Shown here: one piece after another, positions 54,252 through 64,000 of the stretch
Numbering within the stretch: the stretch's first letter is position 1
Layout: the number at the start of each line of letters is the position of its first letter
DNA from: Chitinophagales bacterium
Lineage (GTDB): Bacteria; Bacteroidota; Bacteroidia; Chitinophagales; LD1
Assembly (NCBI GenBank): GCA_016787045.1
Contig: JAEUVA010000046.1
Span: 124,001 to 188,000, forward strand
Reading direction: 5' to 3'
DNA length: 64,000 nt
Notes under the pieces: generated by a model
The model's database searches: none
Told to the model about the DNA's origin: nothing
What the model saw: only the letters and a program-made list of their open reading frames with translations
Position numbers and translations under genes: made by a program

Positions 54252-55526
54252 CTACTGCAAAACTACTTTGCAACTGTACTGCTCATTACCTGTTGAAACT
54301 GTTACTATGTAAATTCCTTTTGATAAATACTTGTCTATCATTACTGGATTATTTGTAATCGCAGTTTCTAACACCATACGACCGAACACATCTTGAAAAA
54401 TTGCGGTGCCTTTGTTAGCTCCGGTAAAATACAAAACGCTTTCGGCAGGGTTTGGAAATACGTTAAACTTACTATTTGCTGCATTATTCAACCCAACCAA
54501 TTTTGCAGCTGATGTATCAATAAACTTCACCAAACCGCCTGACTGCGTACCGGCATAAAGTGTGGTATCGTTATAGAGCAGCAAGCATGTTACATAATTA
54601 TCAGGCATCGGAGAGTTAACTACTGTAAATGAATCAAACACAAGTGAGTTATCCCATCTGATAATTCCTTTATCTGTAGAACCAATGTATTTGATGCCTG
54701 TATTTTTAGATAATTGCAATGCCGTTAATGAATTAGTGGGTATATTAGAGTTAGCCGTAATGCGATATTGCCAGGTGTTACCATTAAACCTACCTATCCC
54801 CTGTGCCGGTGTGGTAAACCACAAGTCACCAGCCAAGTCTGTTGCAAAATCTAAAACAGTGTTATCTGCCAGCCCACTGTTATTGTTTTTGTAAATCGTC
54901 CATTGGTTACCCTCCTTTTTTGCAATGCCGCCATTTACCGTTCCTATCCAAACAACACCTGTGTTCCCCTCAAAAATTTTGTTGATGTTATTGCCGCCAA
55001 TTGGAGAATTGCTGATATTGTAAACAGACCATCCCTCATCGGTTACTTGTACTGCACCGCCCACCGTACCCATCCACAAGCTTTGGGTTTCATCAAATAT
55101 TAATGCGCGTACATTATCATCGGGTAGCTGCGAATTTTGTGTATTAAATACATCAAAACTATCGCCATTAAAGGTGGCCATGCCTGCTTGCATAGTGCCT
55201 ACATAAATCTGCCCAATGGTATCTGTAGTAATACTGCGTATTTGGTTGGATGGCAAGTTAGAATTGCTGCTGTCGGTTACTGTAAATAAGCCATTTTCAA
55301 ACTTAGCTAATCCATTATCGGTTCCTACCCATAATGCGCCATCGGCATCCTTGTGTAAGCAGCGTATGGTATTATCGGGCAATAATGAATTTTGAACATT
55401 ATACACCACCCAAGTTCCCTGTGTATATCCAACAGAAAACGAAAACCACACTGTACTCAATGCCGCTAAAAAACGCATCCTGCAAAAAGAGAAAACATGG
55501 GCAACTGATGCAATGAGTGTTCTCAT
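54252..55526 (-). CDS. T9SS-exported two-component-regulator-type propeller protein
   Basis: 424 residues from ATG 55526. A signal peptide precedes QGTWVVYNVQNSLL. Residues 40-340 are about ten Reg_prop blades of the kind found in hybrid sensor kinases (ALWVGTDNGLAKFENGLFTV, QSLWMGTVGGAVQVTDEG, VVWIGTVNGGIAKKEGNQ), but no membrane or kinase part follows. Residues 355-424 are a T9SS sorting domain (NVFPNPAESVLYFT, KGIYIVTVSTG). ATG 55478 (MRFLAALSTVWFSFSVGYTQ) is an alternative start with a more compact signal peptide. The upstream acyl-CoA dehydrogenase gene ends 4 bp away, and the tamL gene converges 9 bp away. Confidence 0.78.
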   Translation of the reverse strand: MRTLIASVAHVFSFCRMRFLAALSTVWFSFSVGYTQGTWVVYNVQNSLLPDNTIRCLHKDADGALWVGTDNGLAKFENGLFTVTDSSNSNLPSNQIRSITTDTIGQIYVGTMQAGMATFNGDSFDVFNTQNSQLPDDNVRALIFDETQSLWMGTVGGAVQVTDEGWSVYNISNSPIGGNNINKIFEGNTGVVWIGTVNGGIAKKEGNQWTIYKNNNSGLADNTVLDFATDLAGDLWFTTPAQGIGRFNGNTWQYRITANSNIPTNSLTALQLSKNTGIKYIGSTDKGIIRWDNSLVFDSFTVVNSPMPDNYVTCLLLYNDTTLYAGTQSGGLVKFIDTSAAKLVGLNNAANSKFNVFPNPAESVLYFTGANKGTAIFQDVFGRMVLETAITNNPVMIDKYLSKGIYIVTVSTGNEQYSCKVVLQ

Positions 55527-55530
55527 AAAT

Positions 55531-57333
55531 TTAAGCAAAGTAACCGCCCTTTTTCAGCATGTAGTCGGCCACCTCTCTACGTGTATCTTTGGGATTAATG
55601 TTGTAGGTGCGCAACATTCGGCCTGCAATTTTTTTAATAAAATACTTTTGCGCTCCAGCCGAAAAACTATCCAAGGCATTGGAAGTGGCCTTGCGCGCAA
55701 TATCCAACGCATCGTATAAATACACTTGGGCCATTCGTACTTTAATGTGCAATTCATCAGCGGGAGTGTCTCCTTTTGCTTTTAATTTCAAAACGCGCAG
55801 GAAAGCAGACTCGGTAATATACGCCATGGCTAATATGTCAGCCAAGTTCATTACAATTTCTTGCTCATCTACTAATTTCTCGCGCAGCTTGGCACCCGCC
55901 ACACCGGTGAGTAGCATAAACAATGCCTTTAGGTTATTTACGCGCTCAAACTCATCAGCCAAAAACCGGCTTGATGTTGGCAGGTAGTTTTGCAAAATAG
56001 CTTTGGGAACAAACGACTTCGCATCTGCCATTTTAATTTCTTTGGTAACAAACATGCGTTTGTAAAACTCGCCCAGCGAAAGCATGCGGTTAATCTCGTT
56101 TGTTCCTTCGTAAATTTTTGTAATGCGTGCATCGCGGTAGGCCATCTCCACACCGGTTTCCTGGCTGTAACCCATACCGCCAAAAATCTGAATGGCTTCA
56201 TCAGCAGTATTGCACATGGCCTCGCTACCCAATACCTTGAGTATGGCACACTCTATGGCATACTCTCGCATACTATTTATCTTTGCATCGTTAGCAGAAC
56301 TACCTGAAGAAAGTAGCGCAGCATGTTTTCTATCTACATTGGCTCCAGTGCGGTAAACCCCCGATTCTATAGCAAATGTTTGTGCCGCTATAGTGCCAAT
56401 CTTTTGCTTAATAGCTCCAAACTCACCAATTGATTTATTGAATTGAATACGTGTGTTGGCATACTCCACTGTTTTTTGTACGCCAAATTTCATCCCTCCC
56501 ACTCCACCGGCTGCAATCTTTACCCGGCCACTATTTAAAATATTCAAGGCCATATTAAAGCCCTTGCCCCGTTCACCCAGTAAATTTTCTTTAGGCACTT
56601 TTACATTATTAAAAAACACCATTACTGTTGAAGATGCTTTTATTCCCATTTTCTTCTCCTCTTTTCCCAACTCAATACCGCCAAAACTTTTTTCTACAAT
56701 AAAAGCAGAGAGTTTTTCATCATTATCTATTTTAGCAAACACGGTAAATACTTCTGCAAAACCACCGTTAGTAATCCACATTTTTTGCCCGTTCAAAATG
56801 TAATGGGTGCCTTCTTCATTCAATACCGCTCGGGTTTTGCCGCTGTTGGCATCGCTACCGGCACCCGGTTCGGTTAGGCAATACGAGCAGCCATGCTCAC
56901 CACTGGCAATTTTGGGCAGGTATTTTTTCTTCTGCTCCTCGGTGCCGTACCAGGCAATGGGCAATGAGCCGATTGAAGTTTGACAGCCGATGGTAGTAGC
57001 AAACGAGAAGCCACCTGCCAATCCTTCTGTAAACAATAAACCGGTATTAAAATCGAGCCCCAACCCACCATACTGTTCATCAATAGACACGCCACATAAA
57101 CCTAATGCGGCAGCTTTATGAAAAATTTCCAGCACTAAGTCTTTGTCTTTTTCCGCATCTAGTGAGGCAATTCGTGCAAGACCTAAACCGTGTACTTCTT
57201 TTTGCATAAAGTCGTTTACCGTATGCAAAATCATTTTTTGTTCTTCAGTAAATTCTTCGGGTATAAAAACCTGTTTAGGGTCTGTGTTGTGAAACAAAAA
57301 TGCACCACCGGTAAGAGAATGATTAGCTGCCAT
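55531..57333 (-). CDS. Acyl-CoA dehydrogenase, long form
   Basis: 600 residues, with the C-terminal extension of VLCAD/ACAD9-type enzymes. The FAD and substrate motifs are SYCLTEPGAGSDANSGKTRA, KMWITNGGFAEVF and GERGKGFNMALNILNSGR. The catalytic Glu region is KIYEGTNEINRMLSLGEFY. The C-terminal helices (430-600) include LRVLKLKAKGD and FSAGAQKYFIKKIAGRML. It oxidises acyl-CoA to the trans-2-enoyl form in fatty-acid degradation, electrons going to ETF. No other beta-oxidation gene is adjacent. Confidence 0.93.
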   Translation of the reverse strand: MAANHSLTGGAFLFHNTDPKQVFIPEEFTEEQKMILHTVNDFMQKEVHGLGLARIASLDAEKDKDLVLEIFHKAAALGLCGVSIDEQYGGLGLDFNTGLLFTEGLAGGFSFATTIGCQTSIGSLPIAWYGTEEQKKKYLPKIASGEHGCSYCLTEPGAGSDANSGKTRAVLNEEGTHYILNGQKMWITNGGFAEVFTVFAKIDNDEKLSAFIVEKSFGGIELGKEEKKMGIKASSTVMVFFNNVKVPKENLLGERGKGFNMALNILNSGRVKIAAGGVGGMKFGVQKTVEYANTRIQFNKSIGEFGAIKQKIGTIAAQTFAIESGVYRTGANVDRKHAALLSSGSSANDAKINSMREYAIECAILKVLGSEAMCNTADEAIQIFGGMGYSQETGVEMAYRDARITKIYEGTNEINRMLSLGEFYKRMFVTKEIKMADAKSFVPKAILQNYLPTSSRFLADEFERVNNLKALFMLLTGVAGAKLREKLVDEQEIVMNLADILAMAYITESAFLRVLKLKAKGDTPADELHIKVRMAQVYLYDALDIARKATSNALDSFSAGAQKYFIKKIAGRMLRTYNINPKDTRREVADYMLKKGGYFA

Positions 57334-57508
57334 TTTGTAGTTATTGATTTGAGTAGGAAACTTAGTACAAAAAACGGGCTGTCCTCATTTCTTATCAACA
57401 TGGTGCAGTTGTTGATTTCTCTCGCATTTCTACATTCGCGCCTCGCTAATTTCACGGGAAGTTCCCTGAACGCAGATTCATTGCGCTGCTAACACAAATT
57501 ATTGCACC

Positions 57509-59383
57509 ATGGCTAAAAACGAAGAAATAAAATACACCGAAGACGAAGTAAAAACCCTCGACTGGTTAGAGCACATCCGCATTCGCCCGGGCATGTACAT
57601 TGGCAAAACCGGTGATGGCTCCAGCATGGACGATGGCATTTACATTTTGCTGAAAGAAGTGATTGACAACTGTGTAGATGAATATCAGATGGGATATGGC
57701 AAAAAGGTGGACATTACTGTGACCAAAGAAAAAGTAACCGTGCGTGATTACGGCCGTGGCATTCCGCTGGGTAAGTTGATTGATTGTGTTTCGCAAATTA
57801 ATACCGGAGCCAAATACGACTCTAAAGCATTTAAAAAATCGGTGGGCTTAAATGGTGTAGGAACCAAAGCGGTGAATGCGCTCTCCACTTATTTTAAAGC
57901 GTATGCAGTGCGCGATGGCCAAAAAAAATGTGCCGAATTTGAAGCCGGCAAGCTGACTAAAGACCACAAGTTAGAAAAAACCGATGAGCCAAACGGCACT
58001 TATATTGAGTTTTTGCCCGACAATAAAATTTTTAAGAACTACCACTACATGCACGAGTATGTAGAAACCATGATTCAGAATTACACTTATCTGAACACCG
58101 GCCTAACTTTTTATTACAACGGAAATAAATATGTTTCGCAAAGGGGGCTTTATGATTTGTTATCTAAAAAGAAAGAGAATGCCGATTTGATTTATCCCAT
58201 CATACATCTTGTAAGTGAGGATATTGAGATTGCACTTACACACAATCACCAATATGGCGAGGAGCATTATAGTTTTGTCAATGGTCAATATACCATACAA
58301 GGCGGCACGCACTTGCTTGCTTTCCGCGAAGCGGTAGTAAAAACGGTGCGCGATTTCTATAAAAAAGATTTTGATGCGGTAGATATTCGTGAGGCAATGG
58401 TAGGTGCAGTTTCTGTACGTATTCAAGAGCCCGTATTTGAAAGCCAAACAAAAACCAAACTAGGTACTGATAAGCTGCATGGCGAAGAAAAAACCATGAA
58501 ACAGTTTTTGTTGGAGTTCGTGAAGGAGAACTTAGATAACTACCTGCACAAAAATCCGCAAACTGCAGAAGCGCTTTTAAAACGAATTTTACAAAGCGAG
58601 CGCGAGCGTAAAGAAATAGCAGGCATTAAAAAATTAGCTAACGAGCGCGCTAAAAAGGCAAACATCCACAATAAAAAACTGCGGGATTGCCGTGTCCACT
58701 TTAACGATGAAAAAGCGAACGACAGGTTACTAACTACTTTGTTTATTACAGAAGGCGATTCGGCAAGCGGCTCTATAACCAAGAGTAGAAACCCAGATTT
58801 ACAAGCCGTGTTTTCTCTACGAGGTAAACCGCTTAATTGCTTTGGATTAACTAAAAAAGTAGTTTACGAAAACGAAGAGTTCAACCTTTTGCAACATGCG
58901 CTAAACATTGAAGACAGTATTGACGACCTTCGTTACAACAACATCATAGTAGCTACCGATGCAGATGTAGATGGTATGCACATTCGCTTGTTGCTACTCA
59001 CTTTCTTTCTCCAATTTTTTCCCGACTTGATTCGCAACGGTCATGTAAAGATTTTGGAAACACCATTATTCCGGGTTCGCAATAAACAGAAAACCATATA
59101 CTGTTATGATGAAAATGAGAAACAAGCAGCAATACGTGAACTGAAAGGCAATCCTGAAATCACCCGCTTTAAGGGTTTAGGTGAAATTTCACCTGAAGAG
59201 TTTGCCGGTTTTATAGGTGAAGAAATGCGTGTAAGCCCGGTAATTATTGAAGATAAAATTAAGATTGAAAGTTTGCTCAGCTACTACATGGGCAAAAACA
59301 CTGAGGAAAGACAGAAGTTCATCATTGAAAATCTGAGAGTTGAAAAGGATGAGGTTAAGGAGTTAGAAGAGCTAATTGCATAA
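57509..59383 (+). CDS. parE: DNA topoisomerase IV subunit B
   Basis: 624 residues. GHKL ATPase motifs: [33 protein letters not shown] and [20 protein letters not shown] motifs: [19 protein letters not shown] and [17 protein letters not shown]. The subunit hydrolyses ATP while topoisomerase IV separates linked chromosomes. The parC reading frame opens at 59376 on a TTG inside this gene, but its first ATG is after the stop. The pair forms one operon. Confidence 0.95.
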   Translation: MAKNEEIKYTEDEVKTLDWLEHIRIRPGMYIGKTGDGSSMDDGIYILLKEVIDNCVDEYQMGYGKKVDITVTKEKVTVRDYGRGIPLGKLIDCVSQINTGAKYDSKAFKKSVGLNGVGTKAVNALSTYFKAYAVRDGQKKCAEFEAGKLTKDHKLEKTDEPNGTYIEFLPDNKIFKNYHYMHEYVETMIQNYTYLNTGLTFYYNGNKYVSQRGLYDLLSKKKENADLIYPIIHLVSEDIEIALTHNHQYGEEHYSFVNGQYTIQGGTHLLAFREAVVKTVRDFYKKDFDAVDIREAMVGAVSVRIQEPVFESQTKTKLGTDKLHGEEKTMKQFLLEFVKENLDNYLHKNPQTAEALLKRILQSERERKEIAGIKKLANERAKKANIHNKKLRDCRVHFNDEKANDRLLTTLFITEGDSASGSITKSRNPDLQAVFSLRGKPLNCFGLTKKVVYENEEFNLLQHALNIEDSIDDLRYNNIIVATDADVDGMHIRLLLLTFFLQFFPDLIRNGHVKILETPLFRVRNKQKTIYCYDENEKQAAIRELKGNPEITRFKGLGEISPEEFAGFIGEEMRVSPVIIEDKIKIESLLSYYMGKNTEERQKFIIENLRVEKDEVKELEELIA

Positions 59384-59393
59384 CGCTAAAGAG

Positions 59394-61973
59394 ATGAAAG
59401 ACGAAAATAAAGAACACAAAAACGACACCACTGCCATACACATAGATGGCATGTTTCAAAACTGGTTTTTAGATTATGCCAGTTATGTAATTCTGGAACG
59501 CGCAGTGCCGGCAATACACGATGGTTTAAAACCCGTGCAGCGCAGAATTATGCACGCCATGAACGAAATGGATGATGGTCGCTTTAATAAAGTGGCCAAC
59601 GTAATAGGACAGACCATGCAGTACCACCCACATGGCGATGCAAGTATTGGCGATGCATTGGTAAATATTGGTCAAAAAGAATTGCTATTTGATACGCAAG
59701 GCAACTGGGGCGATGTGCGCACCGGTGACTCTGCGGCTGCTCCGCGTTACATTGAAGTTCGTCTTTCCAAATTTGCCAAAGACGTTTCGTTTAACGCTGA
59801 TATAACAGAATGGCAACTTTCGTATGACGGCAGAAAGAAAGAGCCAATTACATTACCCATGAAATTCCCCTTGCTGCTCTCACAAGGCGCAGATGGAATT
59901 GCAGTGGGTCTTTCTACAAAAATACTCCCACACAATTTTATTGAACTCTGTGAGGCAAGTATCAACTATTTAGAGGGAAAAAGATTTCGTTTACTGCCCG
60001 ATTTCCCTACAGGAGGGTTTGTAGATGTAAGCGAATACAACAAAGGCGAGCGTGGAGGCAAAGTAAAAGTGCGCGCGAAGATTGATGTGGTGGATAAGAA
60101 AACACTCGCCATTCGCGAAATTCCTTTTGGCACCACCACCGGCAGTTTAATTGAGAGTATTTTAAAGGCGCAGGACAAAGGCAAAATCAAAATCAAAAAA
60201 GTAATTGACAATACCGCTAAAGAAGTAGAGGTGTTGATTGAGTTAGTGCCCGGCAGCGATCCGGATGTGACTATTGATGCTTTATACGCCTTTACCGATT
60301 GTCAGAGTTCAATTTCTGTAAACGCTTGCGTAATAGTGGACGAGAAGCCACGTTTTATGAACGTGCACGAAATACTGGAACTCTCTACCGAGCGCACAAA
60401 GGAGTTACTAAAACGTGAACTGGAAATCAAGCAAAATGAGTTGAATGAAAAATGGCACTTCAGTTCGTTAGAAAAAATATTCATAGAAAAACGCATATAC
60501 CGAAATATTGAAGAATGCGAAACCTGGGAAGATGTAATTGAAACAATTGACAAAGGATTAAAGCCCTACAAAAAACTTTTCCGCAGAGAAATTACTACGG
60601 ATGACATAGTTCGCCTCACTGAAATTAAAATCAAGCGTATATCTAAATACGATGGCTTTAAAGCTGATGAGGAAATGAAAGCCATTGAGGAGCAACTAAA
60701 ACAAGTGGCGCATGACTTAAAACACCTCACGGAATTTACTGTGGCCTTCTTTCAGCAACTCATTAAAAAATACGGTAAAGGTCGCGAGCGCAAAACGGAG
60801 ATAAAAGGTTTTGAAGAAATTGAGGTGAAGCAAGTTGCTGCTACAAACGCCAAACTATATGTCAATCGCGAAGAAGGATTTTTTGGCACCGGATTGAAGA
60901 AAGATGAGTTTGTGTGTGAATGCTCTGACCTAGACGACATTATTGTATTTACTCGTGCCGGCAAACTGATGGTGAGCCGCTTGGGCGATAAAAAGTTTAT
61001 TGGTAAAGACATTATTCATATTGCGGTTTGGAAAAAGAATGACGAGCGTACTGCCTATAATCTTGCTTACTACGATGGTGGCAGCAAGCGTACATTCGTA
61101 AAGCGATTTAATGTAACCGGCATCACCCGCGATAAAGAGTACGACTTAACACAAGGCGCAGCCGGCAGTAAAGTGCTTTACTTTACCGCTAACCCCAACA
61201 GCGAAAGTGAACTGGTAAAAGTGCAACTGCATCCAAACTCTACCGCTCGCATTAAAGAGTTTGAATTTGATTTTGGAACCATAGAGATAAAAGGTCGCGG
61301 TGCTAATGGCAATACGCTTACTAAGTATCCGGTACGCAAAGTTGAATTGCTGGAAAAAGGTAAATCGTCTATTGGTGGCATGAAAATTTGGTTTGATGAA
61401 AAGTTTGGGAGAATTGTAAATGAAGAAAAAGAAAAAGCCAAATATTTAGGCGAATTCAATACCGGTGACCAAATTATTGTGGCTTACAAAAATGGCGATG
61501 TAGAACTCACCAATTTTGAACTCACTAACAAATATGAAACCGATGATTTGGTTGCCATTGAAAAATTTAATCCGGAGAAACCATACAGCGCAGTTTACTT
61601 TGATGGAGACAAGAAAGAGTATTTTGTGAAGCGTTTTATGGTAGAGATTAAAACAGAGAAGTACAAAACTTCTATTGTAACTGAGCACCCTAAATCAGTG
61701 TTACTCATTTTTACCGGAGCCAAAGAAGCGTGGGTAAAATTCAATGTGCTAAAAGGCAAAGCCAAAGAAAAGGTAGAAGAAGAAGTTAAGCTAAACGACA
61801 TTATTGATGTAAAGGGTTGGAAAGCCCTTGGCAATCGCCTAACTCAATTTGATGTTACTGGCAAAATTCATGAAGTGAACAAAATACCTACTGAAGTTGA
61901 AATGGGTACTACCATTGAGTTAGAGGTAAATCCTAAAGCCGGTAAAAAAGGTAATCAGGGCGATTTGTTTTAG
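59394..61973 (+). CDS. parC: DNA topoisomerase IV subunit A
   Basis: 859 residues from ATG 59394, which lies 10 bp after the parE stop. The DNA gate has IHDGLKPVQRRIMHAMNEMD, then YHPHGDASIGDALVNIGQ (77-94), and the catalytic Tyr in SAAAPRYIEVRLS (Y119). In the quinolone region the residue at 83 is Ala and 84 is Ser, while D87 is kept. The C-terminal beta-pinwheel (about 490-840) is full-length. The TTG at 59376 is a weaker start. Subunit A cleaves and rejoins DNA during decatenation. Confidence 0.95.
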   Translation: MKDENKEHKNDTTAIHIDGMFQNWFLDYASYVILERAVPAIHDGLKPVQRRIMHAMNEMDDGRFNKVANVIGQTMQYHPHGDASIGDALVNIGQKELLFDTQGNWGDVRTGDSAAAPRYIEVRLSKFAKDVSFNADITEWQLSYDGRKKEPITLPMKFPLLLSQGADGIAVGLSTKILPHNFIELCEASINYLEGKRFRLLPDFPTGGFVDVSEYNKGERGGKVKVRAKIDVVDKKTLAIREIPFGTTTGSLIESILKAQDKGKIKIKKVIDNTAKEVEVLIELVPGSDPDVTIDALYAFTDCQSSISVNACVIVDEKPRFMNVHEILELSTERTKELLKRELEIKQNELNEKWHFSSLEKIFIEKRIYRNIEECETWEDVIETIDKGLKPYKKLFRREITTDDIVRLTEIKIKRISKYDGFKADEEMKAIEEQLKQVAHDLKHLTEFTVAFFQQLIKKYGKGRERKTEIKGFEEIEVKQVAATNAKLYVNREEGFFGTGLKKDEFVCECSDLDDIIVFTRAGKLMVSRLGDKKFIGKDIIHIAVWKKNDERTAYNLAYYDGGSKRTFVKRFNVTGITRDKEYDLTQGAAGSKVLYFTANPNSESELVKVQLHPNSTARIKEFEFDFGTIEIKGRGANGNTLTKYPVRKVELLEKGKSSIGGMKIWFDEKFGRIVNEEKEKAKYLGEFNTGDQIIVAYKNGDVELTNFELTNKYETDDLVAIEKFNPEKPYSAVYFDGDKKEYFVKRFMVEIKTEKYKTSIVTEHPKSVLLIFTGAKEAWVKFNVLKGKAKEKVEEEVKLNDIIDVKGWKALGNRLTQFDVTGKIHEVNKIPTEVEMGTTIELEVNPKAGKKGNQGDLF

Positions 61974-62029
61974 GCGAACTTCTTTTTCCTTGCCGAAGAA
62001 TTTCTACTAAAACATTTAGCAAAGAAAAA

Positions 62030-63667
62030 CTAGTTCTGAAACTGTTTTTTTGCTTCACTTACTACTTCATCATCAGCATTGGCAATAAAATAATACCCCT
62101 CTAAGCGCCATAGTTGTTTAGCAAAAGCTGCTTTTATGTAGAGCTTTATTTTAGAATCATTTGCCGCTAACAACTTGCCTTCTTTTACCAGCCCGGTTTT
62201 AGTAGCATACGTGTAAAATTCCTGTAGCATAGCGTCAGTTACTTGAAATTGTTTGGCGAACTCTTCTTTAGTACTATACTTCTGTAGCAATTCAGGATGT
62301 AACGAAGATACCTTGTAAACAAACTCGGGAATCTGCACACGTGCCTTACGCAGGTAAATTGCTGCTAGTGATGTATCAACTGCTACAAATACATCCGGGT
62401 GAATACCACCACCACCATACACCTTTCTGCCTTTTATCAAAGTTTTATATGTGGTGGTGTCCTTTTTACCTGTAGTATCATAGTGTGCAAATTCATCTGT
62501 AAAATATTTTTCATCAACCTCGCTATAATAATCTTCCTTACCGTTTTTGTAATCGCGCTGTATGCACCGCCCGCTGGGGGTGTAGTAACGGGCTACAGTT
62601 AGCCGCAAACCACTGCCATCGCGCAATTGAAACTGCTCTTGAACTAACCCTTTGCCAAAAGAATTTCGCCCAACTACCACTCCCCTATCCCAATCTTGTA
62701 TAGCACCGGCCATTATCTCGCTGGCAGAGGCAGACCACTGGTCAAGCAAAACGCACACCTTGCCCTGTTCAAACAATCCGGGTTTGTGGGCTTTGTATTC
62801 TATTCTTTCGGTAGATTTTCCCTGGGTATATACAATCAGTTTTTTATCGTCCAACAACTCATCTACCATTGCCGTAGCTGCTTGTAGATATCCACCGGGG
62901 TTGCCGCGCAAATCCAATATCAGGTTTTTCATCCCTGCATCTGTAAGTTCTTTAAGTTTTACAACAAATTCCTCGGCTGTGGTGGAGCTAAAATTTGAAA
63001 TGCGGACATATCCTATGTTATTATCTAACATAAAACCTGCATCTAAACTAATGAGCGGAATTTTACCTCGGGTAATGGTAAAGTCAATTGGCTTTGCTTC
63101 TCCTCCTCTCAGTATAGTTACTTTAACCTGTGTTTTGCTGGGTCCACGTAGCTTTTTCTTCACATCTGTTTCACGAATTTTTATGCCTGCCACCGTTGTG
63201 TCATTAATCTTTACAATTCTATCTCCTGCACGAATGCCAATAGATTCTGAGGGTCCACCGGGAATGGCCGTTACTACAGTAATCGTATCCTGAACAATAA
63301 AAAACTCTATGCCTATACCTTCAAAATTTCCTTCTAACTGTTCATTGGTTTCTGCTAGGTCTTTGGCTGGTATGTAAACACTGTGCGGGTCTAAATTGCT
63401 AAGGAGTTGATCAATTGTTTTATCGGTTAACTCACCGGTATCAATGGTATCTACATACTTCATTTGTACATAGCGGATGATGTCTTGAATTTTATCATAG
63501 CCGGTATTGGCAAATGGAGCAGATTTACCAACTGTAAGCGTGTTCACCAAATAGCCCAACATTACTCCAAAAGCTAAAATCAGCGAGTAAACTAATGGCG
63601 TGTAAGCAGATTTTTTTTGTTGCTGTTGTTGACGGTAGGAAATCATTTCCTTATCTGAATCCGGCAT
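62030..63667 (-). CDS. S41 family C-terminal processing peptidase
   Basis: 545 residues. One membrane helix (about 25-45) anchors the protein so that its catalytic part faces the periplasm. Residues 100-200 are a PDZ domain (GIGIEFFIVQDTITV, GIRAGDRIVKINDTTVAGI). The peptidase has the catalytic Ser in DQWSASASEIMAG and the Lys in NSFGKGLVQEQF (K339). The fold also includes LILDLRGNPGGYLQAATAMV. Such proteases trim C-termini of exported proteins. The last 150 residues are helical and family-specific. The next gene (E1-beta) lies 10 bp upstream on the same strand. Confidence 0.93.
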   Translation of the reverse strand: MPDSDKEMISYRQQQQQKKSAYTPLVYSLILAFGVMLGYLVNTLTVGKSAPFANTGYDKIQDIIRYVQMKYVDTIDTGELTDKTIDQLLSNLDPHSVYIPAKDLAETNEQLEGNFEGIGIEFFIVQDTITVVTAIPGGPSESIGIRAGDRIVKINDTTVAGIKIRETDVKKKLRGPSKTQVKVTILRGGEAKPIDFTITRGKIPLISLDAGFMLDNNIGYVRISNFSSTTAEEFVVKLKELTDAGMKNLILDLRGNPGGYLQAATAMVDELLDDKKLIVYTQGKSTERIEYKAHKPGLFEQGKVCVLLDQWSASASEIMAGAIQDWDRGVVVGRNSFGKGLVQEQFQLRDGSGLRLTVARYYTPSGRCIQRDYKNGKEDYYSEVDEKYFTDEFAHYDTTGKKDTTTYKTLIKGRKVYGGGGIHPDVFVAVDTSLAAIYLRKARVQIPEFVYKVSSLHPELLQKYSTKEEFAKQFQVTDAMLQEFYTYATKTGLVKEGKLLAANDSKIKLYIKAAFAKQLWRLEGYYFIANADDEVVSEAKKQFQN

Positions 63668-63677
63668 GTTATGTGTA

Positions 63678-64000
63678 TTATTTGTAAGTAACAGATTTTA
63701 CCGCATCAACCACTTTGGCTACAGATGGCAAGTAAGCTTCTACCAAGTTTGCCGCATAGTGCATAGATGCATCGGCACCACATACCCTGCGAATAGGCGC
63801 ATCTAAATAATCAAATGCATTGCGCTGTATCTGAAATGTAATTTCTGATGCTATTGAGGTAAATGGCCAACTTTCATCAACAATCACTAAGCGATTGGTT
63901 TTACGTACACTCTGAATAATTGAACCAACATCTAACGGGCGAATAGTACGGAGGTCTATAACTTCTGCACTTATTCCTTCCTTTTCTAATTCTTCTGCCG
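63678..64000 (-). CDS. E1 component beta subunit of a 2-oxoacid dehydrogenase (C-terminal part)
   Basis: The minus-strand frame runs from the window edge to a stop at 63678, about 107 residues. It opens with ELEKEGISAEVIDLRTIRPLD, VRKTNRLVIVDESWPFTS and SEITFQIQRNAFDYLDAPIR, then GADASMHYAANLVEAYLPS. This is the C-terminal, ferredoxin-like half of the thiamine-diphosphate enzyme of pyruvate or branched-chain 2-oxoacid dehydrogenase. PDHB is the more likely. The N-terminal part is outside the window. Confidence 0.9.
   Translation of the reverse strand, partial: AEELEKEGISAEVIDLRTIRPLDVGSIIQSVRKTNRLVIVDESWPFTSIASEITFQIQRNAFDYLDAPIRRVCGADASMHYAANLVEAYLPSVAKVVDAVKSVTYK

Noticed and set aside
61980..62029. 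Possible hairpin between parC and the S41 gene
   Set aside because: Only weak, interrupted pairing could be found in CTTCTTTTTCCTTGCCGAAG, not enough to support a terminator.
62652..63293. 213-codon plus-strand frame opposite the S41 peptidase
   Set aside because: It has no start signal or family resemblance, and the opposite strand is a complete peptidase with all catalytic residues.
1..64000. Mobile elements, prophage, classical defence systems, tRNA or rRNA genes
   Set aside because: I found no transposase, integrase, restriction, toxin-antitoxin or phage gene, no long direct repeats at gene-cluster ends, and no cloverleaf-like sequence in the intergenic gaps.

Overview
The window comes from a member of the Bacteroidota, probably an environmental lineage near Chitinophagales or Sphingobacteriia (the order is an inference). 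Evidence for the phylum: several secreted proteins end in type IX secretion (T9SS) sorting domains with a PNP motif; promoters fit the Bacteroidota pattern TTG/TTTG, about 17-20 bp, TAnnTTTG; and several families typical of the phylum occur (DUF4199, DUF4465-like, TamL, a PorE-like TPR-PD40-OmpA lipoprotein, S41 peptidase, topoisomerase IV subunits of Bacteroidota type). The DNA looks chromosomal and vertically inherited. I saw no insertion sequence, prophage, CRISPR array, tRNA or rRNA.

Layout. 1-2005 (minus): a cobalamin riboswitch, then a T9SS-exported DUF4465-like protein, an intrinsic terminator, and the start of a BtuB-like TonB-dependent receptor. 2106-5709 (plus): rpmI-rplT, then a pyrC-like gene with DUF4199 and GT2 genes. 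5729-13844: a lipoprotein, a secreted caspase-like protein, an M16 peptidase, a membrane/TPR protein, and on the minus strand DUF1571/LysM-like, Mpo1-like and SatD-plus-membrane-protein genes. The SatD gene is preceded by three tandem palindromes. 14020-21300: secreted and envelope proteins, including one of 1598 residues, and maf. 21350-25762 (minus): rpsL-rpsG-fusA-rpsJ-small secreted protein-rplC, ending in a terminator where rplD would be expected. 25843-33217: a large T9SS protein, a conserved unknown, and a transglutaminase/HMA-DUF4396 pair. 33376-35652: coaE-purK-purE. 35765-44135: PorE-like and WG-repeat proteins, an SCP2/CoA-transferase fusion, and SDR-ribD-EamA. 44194-57333: T9SS-exported sugar dehydrogenase-like, phosphatase and propeller proteins, DUF423, a two-part lipoprotein, an RNA methyltransferase, TamL and an acyl-CoA dehydrogenase. 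57509-64000: parE-parC, an S41 peptidase and the C-terminus of an E1-beta dehydrogenase subunit.

The most interesting loci are (i) the B12-controlled pair in which the candidate surface B12 binder is a T9SS cargo and is separated from the receptor by a terminator; (ii) the SatD gene, whose N-terminal motifs resemble a nucleotidyl-cyclase palm and whose C-terminus looks like a DNA-binding helix-turn-helix, overlapping a three-helix membrane protein gene and preceded by three 29-bp-spaced palindromes; (iii) the dihydroorotase homologue lacking its metal and catalytic residues; (iv) the broken S10 operon with a small secreted Cys-rich protein inserted; and (v) the SCP2-AMACR fusion. Convergent gene pairs are packed stop against stop, mostly without intrinsic terminators.
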